Source of the DNA: Thermoproteota archaeon
GTDB taxonomy: Archaea; Thermoproteota; Thermoprotei_A; Sulfolobales; Ignisphaeraceae
NCBI GenBank assembly: GCA_013154235.1
Contig: JAADCV010000103.1
Span: 1-33,819, forward strand
Length of the DNA stretch: 33,819 nucleotides
Reading direction: 5' to 3'
Shown piece after piece: positions 24,866 to 31,880 of the stretch (positions within the stretch are counted from its first letter, which is position 1; each line of letters begins with the position of its first letter). The notes below the pieces were generated by a model. The model had not been told where the DNA came from and searched no databases. It saw only the letters and a list, made by a program, of their open reading frames with translations. Made by a program: the position numbers and the translations under genes.

Positions 24866-25867
24866 TTGGATGATAGGGCTCTAGATCTATTTGCGCAGCT
24901 CGTCTTGAGCAGGTACTCTTGTAGAAGAAGTGCGCGCTCTGTATATGTAGGAGTAGATACTGTTTCGGGAGCGGAGCTTCACTGGGACTTAGAGTCCTCG
25001 CGTAACTTGAACGCGCTTGCTGTTGGCCCTAGCGGAAGCGGGAAAACTGTCTCATTGGCGTGCTTAGCGAATAGGCTTGCTAGAAGGTTCGGGTTCTCGA
25101 TACTAGCTATCGACATGAAGGGCGAGTACGCAGATCTCTTAGGATCATTCTACAACCTGCGCATCCGCATGGTTAACCCCGTCGTTCAGCGTCTCAATCC
25201 CTGCAACACCCCTGAGCAGCTTCTAACAGCTGTAAGGGCTGTGTTCGGCGAGCGAGCTGCTGCCCGCTACAGCTACGTGCTTCGAATTGCGTGCGAGGCT
25301 AGCGAACCTCTCGATAAGGTGGCTAGCGAGTACATCGGGTATGAGCCCTTAGCTAGGTTTTCGGAGTGCTTCAGCGGCGAATCGAGCGTATCCATAGGCT
25401 CGCTATTCGCAGCTCCTACGGTTCTTTACCTAGGGTCGCTGCTACGCATATGTCCGCGCTGCGTTCCAGCTATGTATACATTCGTGCTGGAATCAGCTAT
25501 TTCACTCGATAAACCTCGGGAGCTGATACTGATTGTGGATGAAGCGTGGAGCGTAGCTCGCTACCTATCTCCACGAGATCTAAGCGCGTACCTTCGCCTA
25601 GCCCGGAGTGCTAATGTAGGGGTGTTCATGGCTACGCAGAGCCTAGACGACGCCCCTGAACCTAGGGTTCTTATCGAGAACTCGTCGCTACTACTACTAT
25701 TCGCGTCAGATCCAGCGTTCGCAGCTAGGCTCGGTAGCTACGTTAAGGTGCCGCAGGATGTTTTTGAGGAAGTGTATAGAGGTCTTGGAGTTGGAGAGTG
25801 CATAGCTAAAATACCGGGGGTCGGCGGGTACAGGATATGCTATGTAGATCCGTCACCTATTCGCTAG
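24866..25867 (+). CDS. HerA/VirB4-like P-loop ATPase
   Basis: A 333-aa ATPase domain. Walker A is GPSGSGKT (residues 54-61), and DMKGEYADLL (83-92) is the HerA/VirB4/FtsK-type sequence after strand 2. Walker B is LILIVDEAW (220-228) and the sensor region is VFMATQSLDDAP (253-264). This class pumps DNA or drives conjugation, DNA import or secretion. It lacks the N-terminal domain of VirB4/CedB proteins, which may be supplied by the preceding gene. The start is uncertain: TTG 24866 has no SD, and the frame is open back to 24821 with protein-like codons (ELYTASESKRIT) but no standard start there. It ends six bases before the convergent L15e gene. Confidence 0.85.
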   Translation: MDDRALDLFAQLVLSRYSCRRSARSVYVGVDTVSGAELHWDLESSRNLNALAVGPSGSGKTVSLACLANRLARRFGFSILAIDMKGEYADLLGSFYNLRIRMVNPVVQRLNPCNTPEQLLTAVRAVFGERAAARYSYVLRIACEASEPLDKVASEYIGYEPLARFSECFSGESSVSIGSLFAAPTVLYLGSLLRICPRCVPAMYTFVLESAISLDKPRELILIVDEAWSVARYLSPRDLSAYLRLARSANVGVFMATQSLDDAPEPRVLIENSSLLLLFASDPAFAARLGSYVKVPQDVFEEVYRGLGVGECIAKIPGVGGYRICYVDPSPIR

Positions 25868-25872
25868 AGCAC

Positions 25873-26544
25873 TTACTTCTCGTAGCCTAGCTCCTCCAGT
25901 AGGTCTCTAGGTACTATGAGCCTAGCTCCGCGGCTAGCCTCGTGCCTCTTCTTAAGCTTTCTCTCCCGCTGCTTACGCTTCCACTTGTACTTCACCGTGC
26001 CGCGCAGGCCTCTCGACTTAAGTAGTCCGCGCATCTTTCTACCGGCTGCGGTCTTTCCTCTAAACACCCTTCCTCTATGCTGCTTCTCGCAGATCCAGTT
26101 CCTTTCGGGATCGCTCTTTACTGCCGGGTGGTGTGGATCAACCAGTATAACCTCGTAGTACTTGTAGAGGCCATCCTCACCAACGTAGTAGCTACCAAGA
26201 ACCTCAAGATTCCTATACTTCCTTGCTGCACGCTCCTCAGCGATCAGCCTAAGGCTCTTCCTAGGCGAGTGCCCATAGACACCCATTCTCTTAGGTCTTC
26301 TACCCGATCGGGGGCGGGGCTTTCTCAGCCCACCCTTCCTAACTCTAACCCTAACAACGACGAATCCCGGCTTTGCCTTGTACCCTATAGCCCTAGCCCT
26401 GTTTATCCTCGTCGGCTTCTCAACTCTAACTATCGAAGGCTCTCTCCTCCACCTCATTAGCCTCTGCTTCATTACTGGGGCTAGCGGCCCATCGTAAGGC
26501 CTCTTCCAGAGCTGCGCCATGTAGTGATACGCGGATTTAGCCAT
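25873..26544 (-). CDS. rpl15e: Large-subunit ribosomal protein L15e
   Basis: Archaeal/eukaryotic eL15, an rRNA-binding protein of the 50S subunit. The start [16 protein letters not shown], then [59 protein letters not shown] and [12 protein letters not shown] are all diagnostic. It is very basic. At 223 aa it is longer than the usual ~190-205, because of a C-terminal extension after [16 protein letters not shown] ending in [10 protein letters not shown]. The ATG has GAGGGAG upstream. It is divergent from the YchF-like gene. L15e next to COG1325 and the RNase P subunits is a known archaeal exosome/RNase P neighbourhood. Confidence 0.95.
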   Translation of the reverse strand: MAKSAYHYMAQLWKRPYDGPLAPVMKQRLMRWRREPSIVRVEKPTRINRARAIGYKAKPGFVVVRVRVRKGGLRKPRPRSGRRPKRMGVYGHSPRKSLRLIAEERAARKYRNLEVLGSYYVGEDGLYKYYEVILVDPHHPAVKSDPERNWICEKQHRGRVFRGKTAAGRKMRGLLKSRGLRGTVKYKWKRKQRERKLKKRHEASRGARLIVPRDLLEELGYEK

Positions 26545-26586
26545 TAGCGCTCCCTCTACGGCTTCTGCCTCGAGCTTTTACCCCAA

Positions 26587-26596
26587 GCTTAATAGG
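26587..26596 (+). promoter_or_regulatory. TATA-like element for YchF-like GTPase
   Basis: GCTTAATAGG predicts transcription start near 26618, which puts the AGGTGAG element (26627-26633) in a short leader directly before the ATA at 26639. Confidence 0.4.
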
Positions 26597-26638
26597 CTTT
26601 TAGTCAGATGACCTCTACACCACGTTAGGTGAGCTACC

Positions 26639-27859
26639 ATACCGCCCCCGAAGGTGCTGATCGGCGTCATAGGCAAGGCTAACGTTGGCAAGTCCACTTT
26701 CTTCTCTGCAGCAACAATGGTTCCCGTACCCATAGAGAACCGCCCCTTCGTAACGCTGGAGCCCAACACGGGGGTTGCGTACGTTAGGCGCAGATGCGTT
26801 CACGTAGAGCTAGGGCTGGATAGATGCGATGCTGCGAACTCTATCTGCATACGAGGCGAGAGATTCATACCTATTACTCTAGTAGACGTTCCAGGGCTCG
26901 TCAAGGGCGCGCACCGGGGCAGAGGCCTAGGAAACAGGTTTCTAGACTCGATAAGGCAAGCTCACGCACTGATACACGTTGTGGATGCATCGGGGGCAAC
27001 AGACGAGGATGGTAGGTACGTAGGGCCGGGAACCCACGATCCTGTGAAGGACGTTATCGAGATAGAGAGGGAGTATGAGGAGTGGATGCTGGGGATACTG
27101 AAGAGGGACTGGGACAGGTTCGCGCGCTCGCTAGACCAAGCGGATCCGAGCCAGCTTGTGGACTCTCTCACGAAGAGACTCTCGGGGCTCTCGATAAGGC
27201 GCGAGCACGTTATCGAAGCGCTTCGCAGAGCTAAGCTAGAGGGGTCCAAGCCCTCTTCGTGGCGCGAGGAGGAGCTTAGGGATTTCGTTCACTGGCTCCG
27301 CGTCGTAGCTAAGCCAACGGTTGTGGTCGCTAACAAGATCGATGTTCCTGAGGCTCAGGATATCTACCGAGAGATGATCAAGCGCTTGGAGGGAAGGATA
27401 ATAGTTCCCGCAACCGCTCTAGGAGAGCTAATTCTTAGGAGAGCTGCTGAGAGGGGCTACATCGACTATCTTCCTGGAGACCCGGATTTCAGAATAGTTG
27501 ACGAGTCTAAGCTAACCCCACAGCAGAGAAGGGCTCTAGAGATGGTTAGGAGCGTCATGAAGAAGTTTGGCGGAACCGGAGTTCAGCAGGCGCTGAATAA
27601 AGCTGTGTTCGACGCTTTGAAGATGATAGTTGTTTACCCTGTTGAGGATCCCAACAGGTTCTGCGATACTAAGGGGCGCGTGCTTCCCGATGCATACCTG
27701 GTTCCTAGAGGTACCACAGCTCTGGACCTGGCATACATGATACACACCGACCTCGGCAAGGGCTTTCTCTACGCTATAGATGCCAAGACTAAGCGCAGGC
27801 TACCTCGGGACTACGTTCTTCAGGACGGCGACGTGATAAAGATCGTTTCCGCTAGGTGA
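26639..27859 (+). CDS. YchF/OLA1-like GTPase with TGS domain, likely ATA start
   Basis: OBG-family GTPase that associates with ribosomes. G1 is GKANVGKSTFF, then a switch region with NRPFVTLEPNTG, G3 DVPGLVKGAHRGRGLGNRFLD, G4 ANKID, and a helical insert, with a C-terminal TGS domain (TTALDLAYMIHTDLGKGFLYAID, then LQDGDVIKI). The first conventional start is GTG at 26654, 22 bases from any SD. The frame opens just after a TGA (26630-26632), and ATA at 26639 has AGGTGAG (26627-26633) with seven-base spacing from GGTG. ATA would add five residues, (M)PPPK, a proline-rich leader that recalls some YchF/OLA1 relatives. I favour ATA. The COG1325 gene follows with overlapping signals. Confidence 0.88.
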   Translation: MPPPKVLIGVIGKANVGKSTFFSAATMVPVPIENRPFVTLEPNTGVAYVRRRCVHVELGLDRCDAANSICIRGERFIPITLVDVPGLVKGAHRGRGLGNRFLDSIRQAHALIHVVDASGATDEDGRYVGPGTHDPVKDVIEIEREYEEWMLGILKRDWDRFARSLDQADPSQLVDSLTKRLSGLSIRREHVIEALRRAKLEGSKPSSWREEELRDFVHWLRVVAKPTVVVANKIDVPEAQDIYREMIKRLEGRIIVPATALGELILRRAAERGYIDYLPGDPDFRIVDESKLTPQQRRALEMVRSVMKKFGGTGVQQALNKAVFDALKMIVVYPVEDPNRFCDTKGRVLPDAYLVPRGTTALDLAYMIHTDLGKGFLYAIDAKTKRRLPRDYVLQDGDVIKIVSAR

Positions 27860-27864
27860 CTCCA

Positions 27865-28359
27865 ATGACTCGGAGAATAAGGATAGAGAGCATCGAGATA
27901 GTTGCGCACTGCCATGCTACAGAGAACCCGGAGAAGGTTAAGCAAGCCATAGTAAATATCTTGCCGCCGGAGCTAAGGGGGAGAGCGAGAATCGTAGAGC
28001 AGCGGCTAACGGGCTACTTTCGCAATCCTATAACGAGGCTCGTGCTAGTTCTCCACCGCGACGAGGCTGCTGAGACCCTTAAACACATCCTATCTAGGCT
28101 CCCTGAGCACGACAGACGATACCTGCTGCTGAGCCTCGACCAGCGATACGATAGGAAATCGAATAAGCTGTTCCTACGCCTAGACAAGCAGGAGGCTTAC
28201 CTAGGGAACCTAGTGCTTAGCGAGGGGAGCGATACGGTGAGAGTCTCTGTGTCCTTCTCCATAGCTAGGTCTGCAGAGGACGTTAGATCCCTTCTCGAAG
28301 CTCTCTTAGGTGAAAGCGCTCGTGCTAGTGGATCTGCTAGCACCGATAAGGGCGGCTAG
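27865..28359 (+). CDS. COG1325 / DUF54 RNA-binding protein, predicted exosome-associated
   Basis: Archaeal family annotated as a predicted exosome subunit or RNA-binding protein. Matching segments are IEIVAHCHATENPEKVKQAI, the LTGYFRNPITRLVLVL stretch, and FLRLDKQEAYLGNLVL. The ATG at 27865 has GGTGAC four bases upstream. A GTG at 27856, overlapping the YchF stop, lies inside that SD and is less likely. It overlaps the RNase P component 3 gene by 50 bases. No biochemical function is certain; the gene's constant position beside RNase P subunits suggests RNA processing. Confidence 0.85.
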   Translation: MTRRIRIESIEIVAHCHATENPEKVKQAIVNILPPELRGRARIVEQRLTGYFRNPITRLVLVLHRDEAAETLKHILSRLPEHDRRYLLLSLDQRYDRKSNKLFLRLDKQEAYLGNLVLSEGSDTVRVSVSFSIARSAEDVRSLLEALLGESARASGSASTDKGG

Positions 28360-28978
28360 CGCTGAGACCCTAGCCCGAGCTCTCGAAAGCCTCGATCTAG
28401 CGGTGGTGGGGCTCGCTGCACCCGACGAGCATCTCGAGGCTCTGCCTAGCCTAGTTAGGAAGAACCTCGTTGTGGTTCCTCGATGCATTCACGAGTCTAC
28501 GGATAGAGCTCCGCTACCGCCGAGGAGACTCTCAAGAAGGAGGCTACCTCTATGCGTACCTAGATCGCTCTCCGTAGCTAGGATGCTCGCTAAGGTGCGT
28601 AGCTACGTACCGATAGCGCTACGCCCAGACACGCTGAAATTCGTGGATGAGACGCAGGTTAACTTCATGTCGTCTTCCCGCGAGAGAAAGTTCATTGAGG
28701 TTGCCCTAGGCGACTTTCTAGAGCTGGGCAGGGTTGGTCAGAAGCCTAGGATGAGCTTCGAGAGGGCTCTCCACTATCTATGCAAAACAATTGATAGGGC
28801 TCTCAGGCTGGACGTAGGCATCGTAGTCTCGTCCGGCACGAGCGTTGTCATGCACCCCCTCCAGATACGCGCTGTGCTATACTCCCTAGGCTACACCAAG
28901 AGGGAGCGAGCTCTCTTAACCCAGGCGTACCCCCTAGAGCTCCTAGCAAAGTGGGTTAAGGACCATGGACGCCGCTAG
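28310..28978 (+). CDS. rnp3: Ribonuclease P protein component 3 (Rpp30)
   Basis: Protein subunit of archaeal RNase P, which trims the 5' leader of pre-tRNAs. It is divergent but recognisable as the TIM-barrel-like Rpp30: first strand ALVLVDLLAP, middle segment RERKFIEVALGDFLELGR, and the characteristic C-terminal IVVSSGTSVVMHPLQIRAVLYSLGY with the ending QAYPLELLAKWVK. The GTG start at 28310 is embedded in a GGTG element; GTG at 28322 is an alternative with better SD spacing. It overlaps COG1325 upstream by 50 bases and the Pop5 gene downstream by 14, consistent with a tightly coupled operon. Confidence 0.8.
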   Translation: MKALVLVDLLAPIRAASAETLARALESLDLAVVGLAAPDEHLEALPSLVRKNLVVVPRCIHESTDRAPLPPRRLSRRRLPLCVPRSLSVARMLAKVRSYVPIALRPDTLKFVDETQVNFMSSSRERKFIEVALGDFLELGRVGQKPRMSFERALHYLCKTIDRALRLDVGIVVSSGTSVVMHPLQIRAVLYSLGYTKRERALLTQAYPLELLAKWVKDHGRR

Positions 28979-29423
28979 CGTAGCAGCATTCGTGTCGCTA
29001 GCAGTCTCTGCAGCAGCTCTAGCGATCTCGATAGCTGCCTACAGGGCTAGAGCAGTTCCCAAGCACCGAAAACCCACGCTCAGCAGAGAGAGGAGCAAGA
29101 GGATCAAGAGGTACGTCCTCCTAAAGGTCGTCTGCATAGATAGCGAAGACCCGGACAAGCTCTTCAAAGAGCTCGTGCAACGAGTCTACACAGCCCTAGG
29201 TCCAGCGCTCATGGCGCGCTGCGGGCTCGCGCTCGTAGCGTACAGAAGGGATCTAGGAAGAGCTATACTGAGGGTCTCCGGCTCGCCCGACTGCGTTAAG
29301 CACGTGCTGCTAGCGCTCTCGATGCTTCACGTGCTCGAGGATTCTAGATGCCTAGCAGTACCCTTAAGAACCTCGGGATGCCTAACAAGGCTTAGAAAAG
29401 CACTTAGAGTGTATAGGGCGTAG
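28965..29423 (+). CDS. rnp2: Ribonuclease P protein component 2 (Pop5) with N-terminal membrane helix
   Basis: Pop5 subunit, partner of Rpp30 in RNase P. The Pop5 core runs from KPTLSRERSKRIKRYVLLKVV through LFKELVQRVYTALGPALMARCGLALVAYRRD, AILRVSGSPDCVKHVLLALSML, and the ending RTSGCLTRLRKALRVY. Unusually, residues 1-33 form a hydrophobic helix (ASVAAFVSLAVSAAALAISIAAY) followed by a basic stretch, so the subunit may be tethered to the membrane. There is no ATG, GTG or TTG between this helix and the core, so it cannot be dropped by moving the start. ATG 28965 overlaps the rnp3 stop. A guide RNA begins directly after the stop. Confidence 0.85.
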   Translation: MDAASVAAFVSLAVSAAALAISIAAYRARAVPKHRKPTLSRERSKRIKRYVLLKVVCIDSEDPDKLFKELVQRVYTALGPALMARCGLALVAYRRDLGRAILRVSGSPDCVKHVLLALSMLHVLEDSRCLAVPLRTSGCLTRLRKALRVYRA

Positions 29424-29479
29424 GGATGATGAAGCCGCTCCAAACGCGATCCGTGACGACCTCGCGACGACCTGACTCT
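29422..29479 (+). ncRNA. Box C/D guide sRNA
   Basis: Boxes in order: C ATGATGA (29426-29432), 13-nt guide AGCCGCTCCAAAC, weak D' GCGA (29446-29449), three-base spacer, C' GTGACGA (29453-29459, one base off), 12-nt guide CCTCGCGACGAC, D CTGA (29472-29475). Spacing is canonical and it fills the 55-base gap between the convergent rnp2 and Trm14 genes. By the D+5 rule the D guide selects U in GUCGUCGCGAGG and the D' guide G in GUUUGGAGCGGCU; the target RNAs are unknown. It may be processed from the rnp2 transcript, as no strong TATA box is seen. Confidence 0.65.
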
Positions 29480-30648
29480 CACCCAAGCTCAACGAGGTAT
29501 ATGAATGAAGGAAGCGTGCCGTGTATCGTATAGAGTCGCTCAACCCTCTCAATATTTCTCAGCACCCGAAGAGCGGACTCAGCACTCCCAACAGCAGACG
29601 TTATGAACACTATCCTCTCAAACCCAGCGCGCTCCAGAGACCGGAGGACCGTAGCGTATAGCCTAGCCATAGACTCCCTACCCCTCATCCTAACACCGTA
29701 AGGAGGATTGAACACCGCAGCCCTTGGCTCAGCACCGAGCTCCCTAAACACCCATCCTAAGCCATCAATCAGCTTCCTACAGTCACCAACAATAACCTTA
29801 ACCACATCATCCACCCTAGCCTCCTTAGCGTTAACCACCCCACCCTCAGCGTAGACAGGATTCTTCTCGATACCGACTATAGCCATGTGAACAGGGTCTA
29901 GCCTCTCACCGCAAAGCTCCTCAAGCCCACAATCTATGTCTGGCTCAGCCCGGCGAACTACAGGGTTCGAGAGCAGCTCTACCTTTTTAAAGCACGGAAT
30001 TTCAATGCCCTTCTCCACGAGCCCAGCCTCTATAAGAACCGTAGCGCCACCACACATAGGATCGAGCAAACCCTCATCCCTGCGCCACCTAGCTAGCCTC
30101 AGCATTGCCGAAGCTATGGTTGTCTTCAGCGACGCTGGATGGCTAAACACCTTGTAGCCACGCTTGTGAAGGGACGTTCTAGTTAGCTTCAACGCAATAA
30201 TCAGCTTATCGTTGTTCAACTCCGTATAGATCTCGATATCAGGATTATCCAGATCTACTCGTAGCCTAACCCCGTAAGAATCCCTGTAGCTATCTATAAC
30301 CGCTTGACCCGCAGCCCTAGCAATATCGATACTCGTAAAGCTGTGCTCCCCTATTCGCTCCGACCGGATAGCAAAGCTCTCACAGGGCTCGATAAACTCC
30401 CTAAAGTCAATCGAACGAACACACCTATACACATCGTCTAAGCTCTCAACACCCTCGAAAACCTCTAGAACTAGATACACGTTATTAGCAATCCTAGACC
30501 TAAGCACATCGATGACCCGGGCCGGCGCCCGCAGAAGTACACGCCCGCTAAACACTCTAAGCACATCCACACTTCCTAGGAGCTCCTTAAGCTCCTCTAG
30601 AAGAACGAACTCCAGCCCGTTGTCAGTAGTAACCAAAAACGTTCTCAT
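29479..30648 (-). CDS. tRNA (guanine-6-N2)-methyltransferase, Trm14-like
   Basis: THUMP domain plus Rossmann-fold methyltransferase. The N-terminal ferredoxin-like/THUMP region (about residues 1-160) has VTTDNGLEFVLLEELKELLG, SFAIRSERIGEHSFTSIDIARAAGQAV and IEIYTELNNDKLIIALKLT. The catalytic domain has the SAM motif LLDPMCGGATVLIEAG, GIEKNP, VGDCRKL and the NPPY motif in FNPPYGVRM. NPPY, with LDPMCG, fits the Trm14 (m2G6) group better than Trm11/TrmG10 (DPPY); this assignment is inference. Between the SAM-motif strand and GIEKNP is a longer insert (about residues 215-255). The ATG at 30648 has TGAGGT close upstream. Confidence 0.88.
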   Translation of the reverse strand: MRTFLVTTDNGLEFVLLEELKELLGSVDVLRVFSGRVLLRAPARVIDVLRSRIANNVYLVLEVFEGVESLDDVYRCVRSIDFREFIEPCESFAIRSERIGEHSFTSIDIARAAGQAVIDSYRDSYGVRLRVDLDNPDIEIYTELNNDKLIIALKLTRTSLHKRGYKVFSHPASLKTTIASAMLRLARWRRDEGLLDPMCGGATVLIEAGLVEKGIEIPCFKKVELLSNPVVRRAEPDIDCGLEELCGERLDPVHMAIVGIEKNPVYAEGGVVNAKEARVDDVVKVIVGDCRKLIDGLGWVFRELGAEPRAAVFNPPYGVRMRGRESMARLYATVLRSLERAGFERIVFITSAVGSAESALRVLRNIERVERLYTIHGTLPSFIYLVELG

Positions 30649-30649
30649 A

Positions 30650-30714
30650 GACCTCAGCCAGCCACCGCCTCTTCATCCCCTAGGTCCGCAGCGGTCGGGC
30701 GACTCATCACCAGG
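30650..30714 (-). ncRNA. Possible box C/D guide sRNA (weak)
   Basis: On the reverse strand, box C GTGATGA (30710-30704) overlaps the UMP kinase stop. It is followed by a 12-nt guide GTCGCCCGACCG, a D'-like CTGC (30691-30688), a C'-like GGGATGA (30679-30673), and CTGA (30657-30654) after 15 bases, or CTGG after 11. Three of four boxes are imperfect or oddly spaced, and the element would end just before the Trm14 ATG, so it could be chance. Confidence 0.3.
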
Positions 30715-31378
30715 GAACTACGAGCGTCCCAACCTCCTTCCTAACAGCTCGCTCAACGTTCTCAGGATCGAAGCCGTTGAACACGACCACCTCGATCCGC
30801 GACCTCCTTACTATTCCCAGCGCTACAGGATCCAGAAGCTCGTAGCGCCCAGCCTCAAACCCCTGCTCCAGAAACCTGTGAAGCTCGCTCACTCTAACAA
30901 CGCTCAGCTTCTTGGCATCTGGGTGCCTTCTCGGATCCTTATCGTAGATACCGTCCACGTTAGTAGCGTAGAGAATAAGCTTTATTCCTAGAAGCTCTGC
31001 GATCACCGCCGCCGTACCAGAGGTCGACTGCCCCGGCTGAAGCCCACCCACAACAACCACCCTACCACTACTCCATGCCCTCTCAACATCCTCTACAGAC
31101 CGCGGAATGGGTCTATAGCCGTAGTCCCCCAGCGCTAGAGATAGGAGTAAAGCATTGAGCCTCGACACTTCGATACCTAGAGAATCGGCAGCACCATCAC
31201 TTAGCCCTAGAGCCTTCGCGCACTCAACGTATCTCCTAGCAACTTCGCCACCCCCAACAACAACCGCAACCCTAGTACCTCTATCAACAAGCCTCTTAAT
31301 CACCTCCGCATACCTACGCACAAGCCCAGGATTGCTAGGACTAATGATCTTCCCAGAGACCTTTAAAAGCACCGACAC
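30707..31378 (-). CDS. pyrH: Uridylate (UMP) kinase
   Basis: Amino-acid-kinase-fold enzyme making UDP from UMP. It has SVLLKVSGK at the N-terminus, VAVVVGGGEVARRYVE, the UMP-binding LGIEVSRLNALLL, VVVVGGLQPGQSTSGTAA, and the phosphate-binding ATNVDGIYDKDPRRHPDAKK, then YELLDPVALGIVRRS. This matches the Sulfolobus PyrH sequence closely from memory. I prefer GTG at 31378 (223 aa; MSVLLKVSGK), since the family starts immediately before the first strand; TTG at 31399 would add seven residues. A TATA-like GTATTTTAC lies about 35-42 bases upstream. Trm14 is 58 bases downstream on the same strand. Confidence 0.93.
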   Translation of the reverse strand: MSVLLKVSGKIISPSNPGLVRRYAEVIKRLVDRGTRVAVVVGGGEVARRYVECAKALGLSDGAADSLGIEVSRLNALLLSLALGDYGYRPIPRSVEDVERAWSSGRVVVVGGLQPGQSTSGTAAVIAELLGIKLILYATNVDGIYDKDPRRHPDAKKLSVVRVSELHRFLEQGFEAGRYELLDPVALGIVRRSRIEVVVFNGFDPENVERAVRKEVGTLVVPW

Positions 31379-31399
31379 ACCATAACCCCGTAGAATCAA

Positions 31400-31771
31400 G
31401 AAGCTGACACACGAGTAAAATACCTAATCAACCAACTAGTCCACTCTCCCGCACAAAACAACCATTCAATTACATAGATGGTGATACGAACCTACGCACG
31501 CCATATTCAGAACCCGCAGCCCTACCTAGCACTAGCAGCCAGAGACCCTAATCGCATAGAGTACAGCACTACTCGGATAATCTCGAAAAGCATCTAAATC
31601 GCTTCTCACATACCGGGTTCACACATTGAGGAACTCACTAGTAAACCACTCGATCAATAAGCTAAGCACGTCGCTTGGCAGAGCGCTTATCAAAGAGTGA
31701 GCTTAGCACCTATCGAGAAGCCCTGGGCAGAGCCACAAGCCCCATACCCTGAGCACGCAGCTGCGCCTCGC
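31400..31771. other. Intergenic DNA, nothing recognised apart from the pyrH promoter
   Basis: Between the pyrH start and the palindromic zone I see no coding frame, RNA fold, repeat family or guide-RNA boxes that I can support. The first part (about 31412-31420) holds the TATA-like element for pyrH. Confidence 0.5.
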
Positions 31772-31811
31772 GTTAAACATTACATAGATAATTATCTCAG
31801 TAGATGTTAAC
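31772..31811. repeat. Imperfect 40-bp palindrome around AGATAATTATCT
   Basis: The core AGATAATTATCT (31786-31797) is a perfect 12-bp palindrome. The arms extend to GTTAA at 31772 and TTAAC at 31811, with 14 of 20 positions matching. A second perfect palindrome, ATGTATACAT, lies at 31824-31833, and a strong TATA box follows at 31851. Such nested dyads upstream of a promoter could be a regulator site, but nothing identifies a binding protein. Confidence 0.5.
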
Positions 31812-31850
31812 ATATGCTGAAGGATGTATACATGTTGCTGAATAAGAGAG

Positions 31851-31861
31851 TTTTATATACA
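31851..31861 (+). promoter_or_regulatory. Strong TATA box in gene-free region
   Basis: TTTTATATAC is close to the crenarchaeal TATA consensus and predicts a forward transcript starting near 31881, where no protein gene follows for over 1.7 kb on that strand. It could drive the structured RNA element at 31881-32145. Confidence 0.5.
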
Positions 31862-31880
31862 TAGATTCTCTACGAGCATC

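Noticed and set aside
22122-25867. A defence island reading of the ATPase cassette
   Set aside because: HerA-like ATPases occur in defence systems, but there is no nuclease, NurA, Sir2 or other effector domain nearby, and the flanks are housekeeping genes.
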